Shown: positions 36,060-45,066, numbered from the stretch's first letter. The stretch is DNA of 51,268 bases from JOPF133 sp052144935 (GCA_052144935.1 JBKQPR010000335.1:1-51268), one strand, 5' to 3'. The notes: generated by a model from the sequence alone, not told the origin. Translations and numbers: made by a program.

Positions 36060-36175
36060 GACATGCGCCAGCCCAGAGCTTCAGATATCCATGTGGCGCA
36101 CGCACTCCTCGGCGCCGTGTCGAGACTACGGTCCAGGACGTGGGAATGAAGTGAGGCGCCGGGCCGCCGGCCGGT

Positions 36176-36271
36176 AACCTCGCCGGCCAGGCCGTGCGCC
36201 GCTACGAGGTGGTTTTTCACGGTGTGTGCCGGGACTGTAGGAATTCCCAATCCGGCCGAGGAGATACTTGA
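36176..36271 (+). pseudogene. possible 3' remnant of a Fur/PerR-family regulator
   Basis: Between the efflux operon and the pterin dehydratase gene one frame reads AVRRYEVVFHGVCRDCRNSQ, like the last residues of PerR/Fur proteins (hydrophobic strand, then GxCxxC, the structural zinc pair). The frame is closed upstream by a stop at 36152-36154 and ends as TGATG on the next start. The DNA-binding part is absent. PerR commonly controls ahpC, which lies 350 bases further on, supporting a decayed regulator. Short match, so uncertain. Confidence 0.35.
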
Positions 36272-36633
36272 TGGGTTTGGAGGAGAAGCATTGCGTCCCC
36301 TGCCGCGGCGGCGTTCCGCCTCTGGAAGGTCCGGACCTCGAGCGGTTTGCCCGGCAGGTTCCGGGCTGGCAGGTGATCCAAGGTCACCACCTGGTGAAGA
36401 GTTTCCCGTTCCCCGATTTCCGGACCGCCCTCGATTTCGTAAACCAGGTGGGCGCCATCGCGGAACGGGAACGACACCACCCCGATCTGTACCTCTCTTG
36501 GGGTAAGGTCGATGTGCATATCTGGACCCATAAGATCAATGGCCTGACCGAGAGCGATTTTATTCTCGCCGCCCAGATAGACCAAAGTCAGACCAAAATA
36601 CAGCAGCGCCAGTTGGAGAGTCATCCATGTTAG
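36271..36633 (+). CDS. 4a-hydroxytetrahydrobiopterin dehydratase (PCD/DCoH)
   Basis: 120 residues. PCD dehydrates 4a-hydroxytetrahydropterin, recycling the cofactor of aromatic amino acid hydroxylases, in the cytosol. Landmarks: PGWQVIQGHHLVKSFPFPDF, FVNQVGAIAERERHHPDLYL and the histidine-bearing KVDVHIWTHKINGLTESDF. An N-terminal CVPCRGG precedes the fold and is common in acidobacterial and proteobacterial members. ATG 36271 follows GAGGAG. The C-terminus overlaps the peroxiredoxin gene by seven bases. No phenylalanine hydroxylase is nearby, so a role in molybdopterin or another pterin pathway is possible. Confidence 0.9.
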   Translation: MGLEEKHCVPCRGGVPPLEGPDLERFARQVPGWQVIQGHHLVKSFPFPDFRTALDFVNQVGAIAERERHHPDLYLSWGKVDVHIWTHKINGLTESDFILAAQIDQSQTKIQQRQLESHPC

Positions 36634-37169
36634 GAGTTGGCAGCAGGTTCCCGGCCTTTTCCCTTCAGGCGACCGTCAGCATCGAGAAAGGAAAGGCTTT
36701 CCAGACGATTTCGGACAACGAGTATCCCGGCAAATGGAAGGTTTATTTCTTCTGGCCGAAGGATTTCACGTTTGTCTGCCCGACCGAGATCGCGGCCTTC
36801 GGTGTGCTCCACGGTGAGTTCCAGGATCGCGACACGCAGTTGCTAGGCTGTAGCACCGATTCCGAATTCGTGCATTTGGCCTGGCGCCAGAACCACGCCG
36901 ATTTGAAAGATCTGCCCATCCCCATGCTGGCCGATGTCAAACGCGAACTCTGCCAGAAGCTGGGCATCCTGGACCCCGCCGAAGGCGTGGCTCAGCGCGC
37001 CACCTTCGTGGTGGATCCGCACAACGTCATCCGTTTCATCTCGGTCAACGATGTCCTGGTGGGCCGCAACACGCAGGAAGTCCTCCGCATGCTGGACGCC
37101 CTGCGGACCGACGAACTCTGCCCCGCCAACTGGCAGAAGGGCGATGCCACGTTGCACCCCGCCATCTGA
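36627..37169 (+). CDS. ahpC: AhpC/TSA-family peroxiredoxin
   Basis: 180 residues. Reduces hydrogen peroxide, organic hydroperoxides and peroxynitrite. Peroxidatic Cys is in DFTFVCPTEIAAF (about 49), with the conserved Pro/Thr before it; the second, resolving Cys is in DELCPANW (about 170). 'GVAQRATFVVDPHNVIRFIS' carries the conserved Arg. Closest in layout to mycobacterial-type AhpC. No ahpF or ahpD is adjacent. Its ATG lies inside the end of the dehydratase gene, so the pair is co-translated. The last 23 bases, including the stop, belong to a perfect 45-bp tandem duplication. Confidence 0.92.
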   Translation: MLGVGSRFPAFSLQATVSIEKGKAFQTISDNEYPGKWKVYFFWPKDFTFVCPTEIAAFGVLHGEFQDRDTQLLGCSTDSEFVHLAWRQNHADLKDLPIPMLADVKRELCQKLGILDPAEGVAQRATFVVDPHNVIRFISVNDVLVGRNTQEVLRMLDALRTDELCPANWQKGDATLHPAI

Positions 37170-37236
37170 CACCCGAGCGGGCCCTCGCCACCCACGTTGC
37201 ACCCCGCCATCTGACACCCGAGCGGGCCCTCGCCAC
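37147..37236. repeat. perfect 45-bp tandem duplication across the peroxiredoxin stop codon
   Basis: 37147-37191 is repeated exactly at 37192-37236. The first copy contains the last codons and TGA of the peroxiredoxin gene, so the second is an untranslated duplicate of the gene end. Identity without any substitution implies a recent event. The unit holds a GGGCCC palindrome but no T-run. Confidence 0.9.
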
Positions 37237-37249
37237 GAGGTCTTCCCCC

Positions 37250-40200
37250 CTACTGCCCCGCCTGCACGGTAAGAGTAGCCGCCGCGCTGGCGATCCCGCC
37301 CGCCGTCACCACCACCGGCTGGGCGCCCACCGGAACCGAGGCCGGAACGATGATGTTGACTTGGGCCAAGCCGACCTGTCGGGGGGCCAGCCCGGCGTAT
37401 TGGATGAATACCGGCACTCCGCCCACCGTGACGGAGAGCGGCTGCAACAACTCGTATCCGGCCACGGATGGGGCATAGGCCGTCTTCAACGGCGGCGAAA
37501 CTTCGCCTGTGCCGGTTAAGTAGAGCGTGGCCAGGCCGCCCTGGGTGACAGTGGCTTGACCGGCTACATTGCCGCCGGCGTCGGCGAAAATGCCGGGCGC
37601 CGCGTCCGCCAGTTGGATCGGGAATCCCGCCACCTGCCCGTTATTGTCGATCCCCAGCACCGCCGGCCCGGCTCCCGCCGCATACGGGACCTGGATGTTG
37701 ATCTGGCCGGGAGAGGCGTACAGAATCGGCGCCGGCAGCCCGTTTACGGTGGCCGTCACTCCAGCCAGCGAATACGCCAGCGGACTCGCGGACGCGGTCG
37801 CCGTCGTGTTTGCCAAGTTTGTGCCGAAGACCGACAGCAACCCCCCTGGCGCCCCCGTGGCGCTCGCGAGCCAAGCCGCGTTTCCGACGCTCGTAATCGT
37901 CGTCCCCGAAGTGCTCCCCCCCAGCACGAACATCACTGGAACGGCAACGGTTTGCGGGATCGCATTGGGCGACTGAATCAGAATGGTCGCCTGGTACGCC
38001 CCCGGCTCGAACCCCGCGCCCGACGCGGTCAAAGCGATCTGCGCCGGTCCCGTGCCGGCGTATTGCGATGCCGCCAGCCACGAACCGGTGCGGTTGGTGG
38101 GAAAGATGGAAATCGTCCACGGGTCCGTCTTATTGGTGATGCCCACCGAGAGCGTGGCCTGCGCCGGGTGGGCGGCATCCGGCGCGGCCAGCAGGACGGT
38201 CGGCGTTGGCGCGATTTTCGAAGGATTGGCCGGAGGCCCGGCGAAACTCACCGCCACTTGCTGGAAAACGCCACTGCTCATCACCACCGCGATGTAATCC
38301 GTGTTCGGCAGGCTGACGCCGCTGTAGCAGAGCGTCCCCCACACCGACCCCCAGGCATCCACGCGCGTGGTTCCGAAGATGGTGGGAATCTGCGCCGTCA
38401 AGTCCACGCTGCCCACGTACAAATTCTGAATCAGATTGAGGTAACCGCCCAGATCGTCTATGGTTACGCGAACCGGCCACTGGCAGGAGGGATCCGCCGT
38501 GGTGTTCTGAACCACCGTTAACGGCGTGGCCGTCAGATTGAAATCGTTATAGGGAGGATAGGGATTGTACATCACCTTCACCTGCCGCGACCAGGCAAAG
38601 CCATTGGCATCCGTGCCCGTTATGCCGTAAGTGTGGCTTGCCGGCGCGGCCACATTGCGCAATGTGAATGTGGTGCTCAGCGAACCACCGGGTTGAATAG
38701 CCGGCGCCGGAAAGTACTGCGCCAGGGGCTGAGCCTGCCCGTCCATGGTGAAACCGGTGACCAGAGCGGCCACTCCGGAAAGTGCATAGAGGGTGATGGT
38801 GGTCTGCCAACCCAAGCCCTGCGCATCCGGAAGCCCTCCCGGCAACACCGTGTCGGGCGCCGATACCACAATGTTGGCCGCCCCCGCGAGAAGAACCACC
38901 TGGATATTCTTGGTGGCGCCCCCGCTGCTAAAGGCGGCATCTCCGGAATAGGTGGCGGCCAGCGCGAACGTCCCGGTACCTAACTGGTAAACCGGGAAGG
39001 TCAGGTCGGCGGCCTGCAGCGTCCCGCGAGCCGTCAGCGGCACGGTTCCCAGTGCCAATCCGCCAATGCTGAAGCTCACGCTGCCCGAGGGGGTTCCTGG
39101 GACGCCCGGAGCCGGGCCCACCAGCAGAGTCGCAGACACCGTGTCGTTCACCGTCACCTTAGTGGCGCTCACCACCAGGTTCACCGTCACCCCCGCGGAA
39201 GCCGTGTTCCATTGGGTGACCAGATTATTCACGTCGAAGGATCCCAACCCGGTAGCCATGTCATATCCCACCGCCGCCTGGTAGCCGAACGACCCCGTCA
39301 GGCAGTCCGGACTCCCCTGCGAGCACGGCACCACGTTGCTGCCCGAGGTGGTGTCGTGAAAGGCCGATGGCGCGCTCTGCGCCAGGCGGTAAAGCTGCGG
39401 GTTGATGTTGCCCAGCCCCGGCTGGCTCTGGAACCCCTTGCTCACCTGGTACTGATTCAACAGCGCCAGGATTCCCGCCATCGACGGTGTGCCGCAGGAA
39501 GTACCCCCGACGCTAACGTTGCTGCCCGAGTAAGTGACCTCGTAAGGGTCGTGCAAGGCCGCGCTGAGCGAGATATCCGGAACGTGACGGGCGTTATCGT
39601 CGGGCACACCCGGCCCGTTCTGCCAGGCCGGCTGGGAGTACAACACGCTGGCGCCACCTCCCGAAGATCCCAAGCCGTTGCCGGTAGACGATTCGTTCCA
39701 GGCCATCTCGGGGATATAAGAGAGGGCCGAGCCGAAGTTGGGCGCATTGGTGGTGGCCCAATAAGTGCCCGTCCCCTCCGCGAATTCCGTTCCGCCCACG
39801 CCCGTAACTTCCGGCATCACCGCGGGAAAATTCACCGATAGCCCGCGCGTCGCCAGGGGCTCCGATCCCTGGGTGTCGCAGGCCGCTGCGCCGGCGTCGC
39901 CCGAAGCCGCCAGGAGCGTAATCCCTTGGGCGTTGGCTTGCTGGCCGATCGAACGGTAGTATGGGATACTGGCGTCCACTTCGCACGAGGAGTAGCTGGC
40001 GCTGACGATTGGCGCCACGTCCAGATCGACCGCCGCCACGATTGCAGTGAATGCATTGGAGCCGTAGATATAGTAAATCGTGGCATTTGGCGCGATGGCT
40101 CCGGCCCATTCCAGGTCCAGGTCTCCTTCCAGCTCCGCCCCGGTGAAACCCGGATCCGCGCCGTACGGGATCATTTTGGGAACGTTCGCCGGCAGGTTGT

Positions 40201-41020
40201 AACGCGTGCGGAAGGCGGCCAGGTCGCTCGCCAACACGTCGGATTGTCCGACAATTGCGATATTCTGACCCGTTCCGTTGATTCCCGCTTGGTACAACGG
40301 CGCGATGTCGTAGATGGTGGAGAAATCCGCCGGCGCCAGGTAGTGGGAGCCGTTCACCGTGTAATCCGGCGGCACGAGCATGGCCTGCGACTTAGGATTG
40401 AAGTCGTTCAACCCCAGAAATCCTCCCGCCACGTCCGCCAGCGCCTCCGGCACCTCCGGATCGCCGGTATTGGCGAAATACGTCTCCCCGTTCACCACAA
40501 ACCGGTGGATGGGCGTGCGGAGCGCCTTCTCGACCAGCCCCGCGGTGCCGCTGAAGGCTACCCAATTCCGCCCTCGGGCGCTTTGGTTCACTCGCAAGCC
40601 TTGCGAAGACAGCCACGCCACGACCTTTGAATGATCCCCCGTACTGAGTCCGAAGCGGTTCCCGAACTCCTCCGGAGTCAGCCACTTATGGAACTGTGCC
40701 GAGGAGGGGTTCTGCTGGCCGGAAAGCAGTTGGTCCAGGTCCGCCTGCTGGGCCGCTGAAGGCTTCATGAGCAGCACCATGTACTCCATGGGCATTCCAG
40801 CATCCACCGCGCCCTGGTCGAACTGCGCTTGCGCCAGCCGGGGCACGTTACCCTTGATGGGCGTAGTCCTTCCGGCATCCACCGGCCGCAGCACCCGGTC
40901 CGCGGGGCCTGCCGCCGCGACCGGCGCCAGCATCATCCCCAGAAGGACAATCCGCCAGCCGGGGCCAAGCCTTTCGAACACAGTCGAGGAGCAGCCATGC
41001 AGAAATTCGAGATGGGTCAT
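37250..41020 (-). CDS. S53 sedolisin/kumamolisin-like peptidase with C-terminal TIGR03437 domain
   Basis: 1256 residues. Signal region WRIVLLGMMLAPVAAAG. About 50-200 is the activation pro-domain (MEYMVLLMKPSAAQQADLDQ, WLTPEEFGNRFG). The catalytic domain runs about 225-590: Glu and Asp in GAELEGDLDLEWAG, oxyanion Asp in LLAASGDAGAAAC, and nucleophile Ser in SVGGTSCGTPSMAG. Then Ig-like repeats, and about 1040-1256 a TIGR03437 module (ANTTATASASPLAYSLAGVT ... QINIQVPYAAGAGP). Sedolisins are acid-active secreted endopeptidases, suiting an acidic-soil organism. ATG 41020 is preferred to 41047 because AGGA lies ten bases upstream. Divergent from the coiled-coil gene. Confidence 0.9.
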   Translation of the reverse strand: MTHLEFLHGCSSTVFERLGPGWRIVLLGMMLAPVAAAGPADRVLRPVDAGRTTPIKGNVPRLAQAQFDQGAVDAGMPMEYMVLLMKPSAAQQADLDQLLSGQQNPSSAQFHKWLTPEEFGNRFGLSTGDHSKVVAWLSSQGLRVNQSARGRNWVAFSGTAGLVEKALRTPIHRFVVNGETYFANTGDPEVPEALADVAGGFLGLNDFNPKSQAMLVPPDYTVNGSHYLAPADFSTIYDIAPLYQAGINGTGQNIAIVGQSDVLASDLAAFRTRYNLPANVPKMIPYGADPGFTGAELEGDLDLEWAGAIAPNATIYYIYGSNAFTAIVAAVDLDVAPIVSASYSSCEVDASIPYYRSIGQQANAQGITLLAASGDAGAAACDTQGSEPLATRGLSVNFPAVMPEVTGVGGTEFAEGTGTYWATTNAPNFGSALSYIPEMAWNESSTGNGLGSSGGGASVLYSQPAWQNGPGVPDDNARHVPDISLSAALHDPYEVTYSGSNVSVGGTSCGTPSMAGILALLNQYQVSKGFQSQPGLGNINPQLYRLAQSAPSAFHDTTSGSNVVPCSQGSPDCLTGSFGYQAAVGYDMATGLGSFDVNNLVTQWNTASAGVTVNLVVSATKVTVNDTVSATLLVGPAPGVPGTPSGSVSFSIGGLALGTVPLTARGTLQAADLTFPVYQLGTGTFALAATYSGDAAFSSGGATKNIQVVLLAGAANIVVSAPDTVLPGGLPDAQGLGWQTTITLYALSGVAALVTGFTMDGQAQPLAQYFPAPAIQPGGSLSTTFTLRNVAAPASHTYGITGTDANGFAWSRQVKVMYNPYPPYNDFNLTATPLTVVQNTTADPSCQWPVRVTIDDLGGYLNLIQNLYVGSVDLTAQIPTIFGTTRVDAWGSVWGTLCYSGVSLPNTDYIAVVMSSGVFQQVAVSFAGPPANPSKIAPTPTVLLAAPDAAHPAQATLSVGITNKTDPWTISIFPTNRTGSWLAASQYAGTGPAQIALTASGAGFEPGAYQATILIQSPNAIPQTVAVPVMFVLGGSTSGTTITSVGNAAWLASATGAPGGLLSVFGTNLANTTATASASPLAYSLAGVTATVNGLPAPILYASPGQINIQVPYAAGAGPAVLGIDNNGQVAGFPIQLADAAPGIFADAGGNVAGQATVTQGGLATLYLTGTGEVSPPLKTAYAPSVAGYELLQPLSVTVGGVPVFIQYAGLAPRQVGLAQVNIIVPASVPVGAQPVVVTAGGIASAAATLTVQAGQ

Positions 41021-41335
41021 GTTGGTGGATCCTAACTTAAAAGACATGCGAATTCCGATTATCCGCCAAGAAGTTCCCCCGTAAAGCGAATTCTCGGTGG
41101 CCCGCTGTTCCGATCCGCGCCCCGGCGTTCCGTGGGGCCTTGGGAAATCCGCCGCGCCGGTCGCTCTGGAGGCTATAACCCTGCGTTCCGGCGCCCGCCG
41201 CCAGACCCGGCTACCGCAGTTATCAATTTCCAATTAACCTTTAGGAGTTTGAAAGCGCTGCCGGAAACCTACAGAATGGAGCATACGTGGAAGAGTGGCC
41301 CTTCGCCGCCAACGCACGCAAAAAGGAAATCGAAT

Positions 41336-42259
41336 ATGGAAGTAATGCTGGTCGTTCTATCCACCGCCATCGGCACCATCGTGGGGGTTACCTTGGGCCT
41401 TCTGATGATCAATCGCAAGAGCCGCATCACGCCTACCGGGGCTCACCTCGCCGCGCTGCGGAACGAGTACTCCGCAGGCGGGCCGCCCGCCGCGGGTTCA
41501 TCCGGAGTGAACCTGGAAGACTTGCGCAAACTGGTGGTCGACCGCGACGACGCCCTCCGCCAAAGTTGCGACGACCTGCAAAAGGCCCAACTCCAGTGCG
41601 AGCAGGCGAGGTCCGAGGCCCAGCAAGAGTCCGTTCAGCGCGCCGCCGCCGTCGAGCGCGCCCAGGAACTGGCGGCCCAGGTGGCGGCGCTCACCCAACA
41701 GACCGCCGAATGGGATGCCCGCTCGAAGGAACAGGAGAACCTGGAGGCCCGCATCGTCAGCCTCACCGCGGAGTTGTCCGCGGCCAAGCATTCCAGCCAG
41801 GAGGAGTTGGACGCCCGCTCGAAAGAACAGGAGGATCTCAACGCCCGCATCGCCAGCCTCGCCGCGGACCTGTCCGCCGCCAAACATTCCAGCCAGGAGG
41901 AAGGATCTTACCGCTCGTCCCTGGAAGCACAACTCACTGCGGACCGCGAATACATTCGCCAACTTACCACGCAAGTCGCGGACCTGCAGGGCGAAGTGAG
42001 CAAGTTCGAAACGCATTTACTGGAACAGCGCCAAATCGCCGCCAAAGGCCTGGAATTTCTTAACCTGGCGCAGGATAATTTTGCCGGTGTGTTTCGGAAC
42101 TTCTGCAACGGCGCGCAAGCTCACGGTGCAGAAGCTCAGGGTGCAGAAACTCGCGTTGCGGAAGCTCGCGTGGCAGAAGCTCGCGTTGCGGAAGCTCGCG
42201 TTGCGGAAGCTCGCGTTGAAGAAGCTCGCGTTGAAGAAGCTCCCGTTGCCGCCGAGTAA
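41336..42259 (+). CDS. membrane-anchored coiled-coil protein
   Basis: 307 residues. One N-terminal membrane helix VMLVVLSTAIGTIVGVTLGL, then a short linker and a long coiled coil (about 60-250) with two near copies of an about 29-residue block: DARSKEQENLEARIVSLTAE and DARSKEQEDLNARIASLAAD, each ending LSAAKHSSQEE. The tail is (V)AEARVAEARV..., about seven pentapeptides coded by a 15-bp repeat. The layout recalls YhcB/RmuC-like envelope proteins, but no domain is recognised. ATG 41336 with AAAAGGAAA upstream. Confidence 0.68.
   Translation: MEVMLVVLSTAIGTIVGVTLGLLMINRKSRITPTGAHLAALRNEYSAGGPPAAGSSGVNLEDLRKLVVDRDDALRQSCDDLQKAQLQCEQARSEAQQESVQRAAAVERAQELAAQVAALTQQTAEWDARSKEQENLEARIVSLTAELSAAKHSSQEELDARSKEQEDLNARIASLAADLSAAKHSSQEEGSYRSSLEAQLTADREYIRQLTTQVADLQGEVSKFETHLLEQRQIAAKGLEFLNLAQDNFAGVFRNFCNGAQAHGAEAQGAETRVAEARVAEARVAEARVAEARVEEARVEEAPVAAE
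42130..42250. repeat. 15-bp tandem repeat coding (V)AEAR pentapeptides
   Basis: The unit GCGGAAGCTCGCGTT (with GCAGAAGCTCGCGTG and GAAGAAGCTCGCGTT variants) recurs seven to eight times at the 3' end of the coiled-coil gene, adding helical Ala/Glu/Arg sequence in frame. Confidence 0.8.
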
Positions 42260-42822
42260 CCGGGGACGACCGTTGCTTGTGGACGGGCTGCTCACCTGTG
42301 GACGGCACCAAGAGGGGCGCTATCCGCCGTGGTCCGAACCGCTCCCTAACTGACTCGTCACTCTGATTGCCCCATACTCCGCCCTAGCAGCCCGCGGCGG
42401 AGCTCTGCCAAACGACCAGGGTGGACCATTGCGCCCGCGTAAGTGGCTGATTCAAAAGGGCAGTCTGCTTTACGGAAAACGCCCGATAATGGGCGCAAGA
42501 GGACTTCTGCCATGGGCTGCTAGCCTGGCACGCATCCCTGAGGCTACCTCAGAGAGCAGCCCGGCGGCTCCCACGGGCAACTTCGAAGGACATCGGACGG
42601 CATCCCCCGGGGCATCCCCGAGAAAACCCAAACGACCGGCAAATGGGCGCTTCAGAAACCTAAGGCGGGGCGCTACGGAGGGCTTCCGGACAACCACCAC
42701 GTGAGCGACTGGAAGGACAACAGGGGGCATCTCGGAGAGCATCGCGACCCAAGGAAACATGGCAGGGGGCCGCAAGGGGGCACTCCCCAGAGTGCCCCTG
42801 TGGGAAAAACAGTACTCGGGAA
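42260..42822. other. 563-bp gene-free stretch between convergent genes
   Basis: No coding frame looks real. It holds the second copy of a degenerate repeat shared with 11521-11603 (see 42437-42525), a small GCCC-GATAAT-GGGC hairpin near 42483, and the stem-loop described at 42777-42798. Confidence 0.4.
42777..42798. terminator. 9-bp stem-loop 25 bases after the minus-strand gene
   Basis: GGGGCACTC-CCCA-GAGTGCCCC, a perfect GC-rich hairpin. It sits 3' of the 42823-43629 gene. There is no T-run on either side, so termination would be Rho-assisted or weak. Confidence 0.4.
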
Positions 42823-43629
42823 CTAATTCTGATTCTGATTGCGGGGAGGACCGCCGCGGCCCGGCCCAGTCCGGACGGTGTAACCAGCGGGGATCTGGAA
42901 CAGCGTGGAATCCGGTTCGGCGCGATTGATGTTGCTCAACTGCGTTACCGTGGTACCTCGGCGCGGGTCGGCGGTCTTAGTCATCACCGGAACCTTCAAA
43001 TCCGGCGAAAGCCAGGTTTCCCGCACGGACTGAATCTGCCCCGCGTTGCCTTCGGCACCGGCCGGAATGGTGTGCGTGATGCGCGTGCCGGTGGCCGATT
43101 CCCCATTGACTACTTGCGAGCCCAGGTTTTCAGTCTTCATATTGGGGTTGGCGGGAGGGGCCTGCCGGTTAAACTGCGGGCGTTGTCCGCGCGCCCGGCC
43201 GGCGGGCGGCGCATGCACGGCCATCTCATGTACGGTCTTGCTCTGGTTGTCGATCTCCCGCACCACGCGCGCAACCGGGTCGGAGATGGTGACATGCGTT
43301 ACGGGAGTGCCGGTGCCATTCTGCGCGTTGGGGCCGCGTCGCAGTTCGGTGGTTTCCACCCGCACGCGTCCTTGGCTATCGCGTGCCACATTCGTGGTCC
43401 GCGTGTGCTGGATGGTATTGCCATCCGGCAGAACCTGAGTTTCGGTCCTGGTTTCCACAGCCGAATAAGGCGCCCCCGTCACCGGATGGGCCATATTCTG
43501 CTCACGCGGGCCGCCAAAACCGCGCCCGGGCCCAGGCCCGAAGCCGAAGCCCCTTCCAGGAGGCGGGCCGGGAGGCTGCGCAAGCAGGCCTGCTGCAGTC
43601 AGTAAACTCAATGCAATCATCGTCTTCAT
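42823..43629 (-). CDS. secreted conserved hypothetical protein
   Basis: 268 residues. Signal peptide MKTMIALSLLTAAGLLAQPP, then a Gly/Pro/Arg/Phe-rich stretch (GRGFGFGPGPGRGFGG). The rest is beta-rich: TGAPYSAVETRTETQVLPDG, NTIQHTRTTNVARDSQGRVR, with SDPVARVVREIDNQSKTVHE, then IQSVRETWLSPDLKVPVMTK and FQIPAGYTV. This pattern is widespread in acidobacterial secretomes without assigned function. ATG 43629 is preferred to 43641 because the signal peptide begins there. Confidence 0.72.
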   Translation of the reverse strand: MKTMIALSLLTAAGLLAQPPGPPPGRGFGFGPGPGRGFGGPREQNMAHPVTGAPYSAVETRTETQVLPDGNTIQHTRTTNVARDSQGRVRVETTELRRGPNAQNGTGTPVTHVTISDPVARVVREIDNQSKTVHEMAVHAPPAGRARGQRPQFNRQAPPANPNMKTENLGSQVVNGESATGTRITHTIPAGAEGNAGQIQSVRETWLSPDLKVPVMTKTADPRRGTTVTQLSNINRAEPDSTLFQIPAGYTVRTGPGRGGPPRNQNQN

Positions 43630-43796
43630 TGCTTCTTCCACCTTCCGTACAATTAGGATTTTGCAAACCGCCGTGCGGCTCCGAGCGGCCAGCCAACTCC
43701 GCAGCCGTCTCTTGCTCTCCGCAGCCCGTAATCTCGCTGCTCGCGTTTCTCTTATACCATTATTGCGGCGGGGAGGCGGAAGGGTTCCATTTTCCC

Positions 43797-44238
43797 GGCG
43801 GCAGGGCGGCAGAGCGGCGGGGCGGCGGGGCGGCAGAGCGGCAGGGCGGCAGAGCGGCAGAGCGGCAGAGCGGCAGGGCGGCAGGGCGGCAGGGCTGGGG
43901 CAGAGCGGCAGGGCGGCAGAGCGGCAGAGCGGCAGGGCGGCAGGGCGGCAGAGCGGCAGGGCGGCAGAGCGGCAGGGCGGCAGAGCGGCAGAGCGGCAGG
44001 GCGGCAGGGCGGCAGGGCGGCAGGGCGGCAGAGCGGCAGGGCGGCAGGGCGGCAGAGCGGCAGGGCGGCAGAGCGGCAGAGCGGCAGAGCGGCAGGGCGG
44101 CAGGGCGGCAGAGCGGCAGAGCGGCAGAGCGGCAGGGCGGCGGAAGGTATCAGGGCGGCAGAGCGGCGGGGCGGCAGGGCGGCAGAGCGGCAGAGCGGCA
44201 GAGCGGCAGGGCGGCAGAGCGGCAGGGCGGCGAGGCGG
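43797..44238. repeat. 8-bp-period minisatellite (GGCAGRGC)n
   Basis: About 55 consecutive copies of GGCAGAGC/GGCAGGGC over 442 bases, broken only at about 43890 (a CTGGGG variant) and about 44145 (GGAAGGTATCAG). The two unit versions alternate irregularly. Because 8 is not a multiple of 3, every frame stays open and yields repetitive Arg/Ala/Glu/Gln protein, which is why long but meaningless frames cross it. It lies 168 bases upstream of the secreted hypothetical gene and abuts a broken Toprim gene. Confidence 0.92.
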
Positions 44239-44399
44239 GTTTTGCCACTAAGAGTTCTGCAAAAGCAGTTGAGGCCATGATATTTCCTAATCGTCATCGA
44301 CAGGTGACAGAAAAGGAAGAGATCAGGACCCCAAGGCAGGATAAATCACAAAGAGCAGGTATGGACAGCAACGTTAAAAGGATGCGCTGAAGGAAGATT

Positions 44400-44810
44400 G
44401 TGGATGGAACGGAGCCGCGCTACAAGTTTCCCGCCGGATTTCCGAAATCGCGGGTATTGTTCAATCTGCATCGTGCGGCGGCCAGCGGGGAAGAAACCGT
44501 GATCGTAGTGGAAGGGTTTTTCGACTGTCTGAAGGTGCATCAAGCGGGTTCCGCTGCGTGGTCGCACTCATGGGGGCAGCGTTATCCGAGTGGCAGCGAC
44601 CGCTGCTCAAGTCAGCGCTTTTCGAAGATCCTCTTGATGCTGGACGGCGACCCAACGGGGCGCCGCGCCAAGTCGGAGATCGCCGCTCGGCTGGCGGTCC
44701 CCTGTGAGGCGAGGGTGATCGCGCTGGCTGCGAACAGGCAGCCGGACCAACTCTCGGGGGCCATCCAGGAGGTTTTAGCGAGGGAAGGAGGACGACCATC
44801 GAACCGCTGA
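44400..44810 (+). pseudogene. 5'-truncated, frameshifted Toprim (DnaG/CHC2-type primase) gene
   Basis: The frame starts in mid-domain: DGTEPRYKFPAGFPKSRVLF, then EETVIVVEGFFDCLKVHQAG is the first Toprim strand with its catalytic Glu. From about 44547 to 44627 the meaningful sequence is in another frame (GFRCVVALMGAALSEW..RP, 'VALMG..LS..Q' being the family's second motif), after which the first frame resumes with ILLMLDGDPTGRRAKSEIA, the DxD motif. Two compensating indels, the first probably a lost G at 44546-44548, and loss of the zinc-finger N-terminus make this a decayed gene. CHC2-Toprim proteins are often carried on mobile or phage-derived elements. Confidence 0.7.
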
Positions 44811-45038
44811 TTTTCTAACAGCATCGAGACAGTCCGCGGCACCTGTGCCGCGCCAGATGAAAGGGGAGTTCTGTCCGCCAGGGCAGCAGCAATCAGAGTC
44901 GGAAACAGCCATGGCCGATTTTGCAGAACTTGACAAACACAACTCGCCCTTGGGGGGTGCCCTCTGGGCCGGCTCGGGATGCCGGGCTTCCGTTCACTCA
45001 AAGCGGGACGCAATTTCTCTCGTCACTGTTTTTCGTTG

Positions 45039-45066
45039 TTGCACAATCATCAAAACGGGGTATTCT
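45039..45066 (+). promoter_or_regulatory. candidate promoter of the histone-like gene
   Basis: TTGCAC at 45039-45044 and TATTCT at 45061-45066 with a 16-bp spacer, 39 bases before the ATG and ahead of a full AGGAGG ribosome-binding site. Both hexamers are imperfect. Confidence 0.35.

Noticed and set aside
43797..44238. CRISPR array
   Set aside because: Units are 8 bp and contiguous, without spacers or cas genes.
43383..44390. 335-residue frame across the 8-bp repeats
   Set aside because: Repeat translation plus antisense of a real gene; no non-repetitive coding part.
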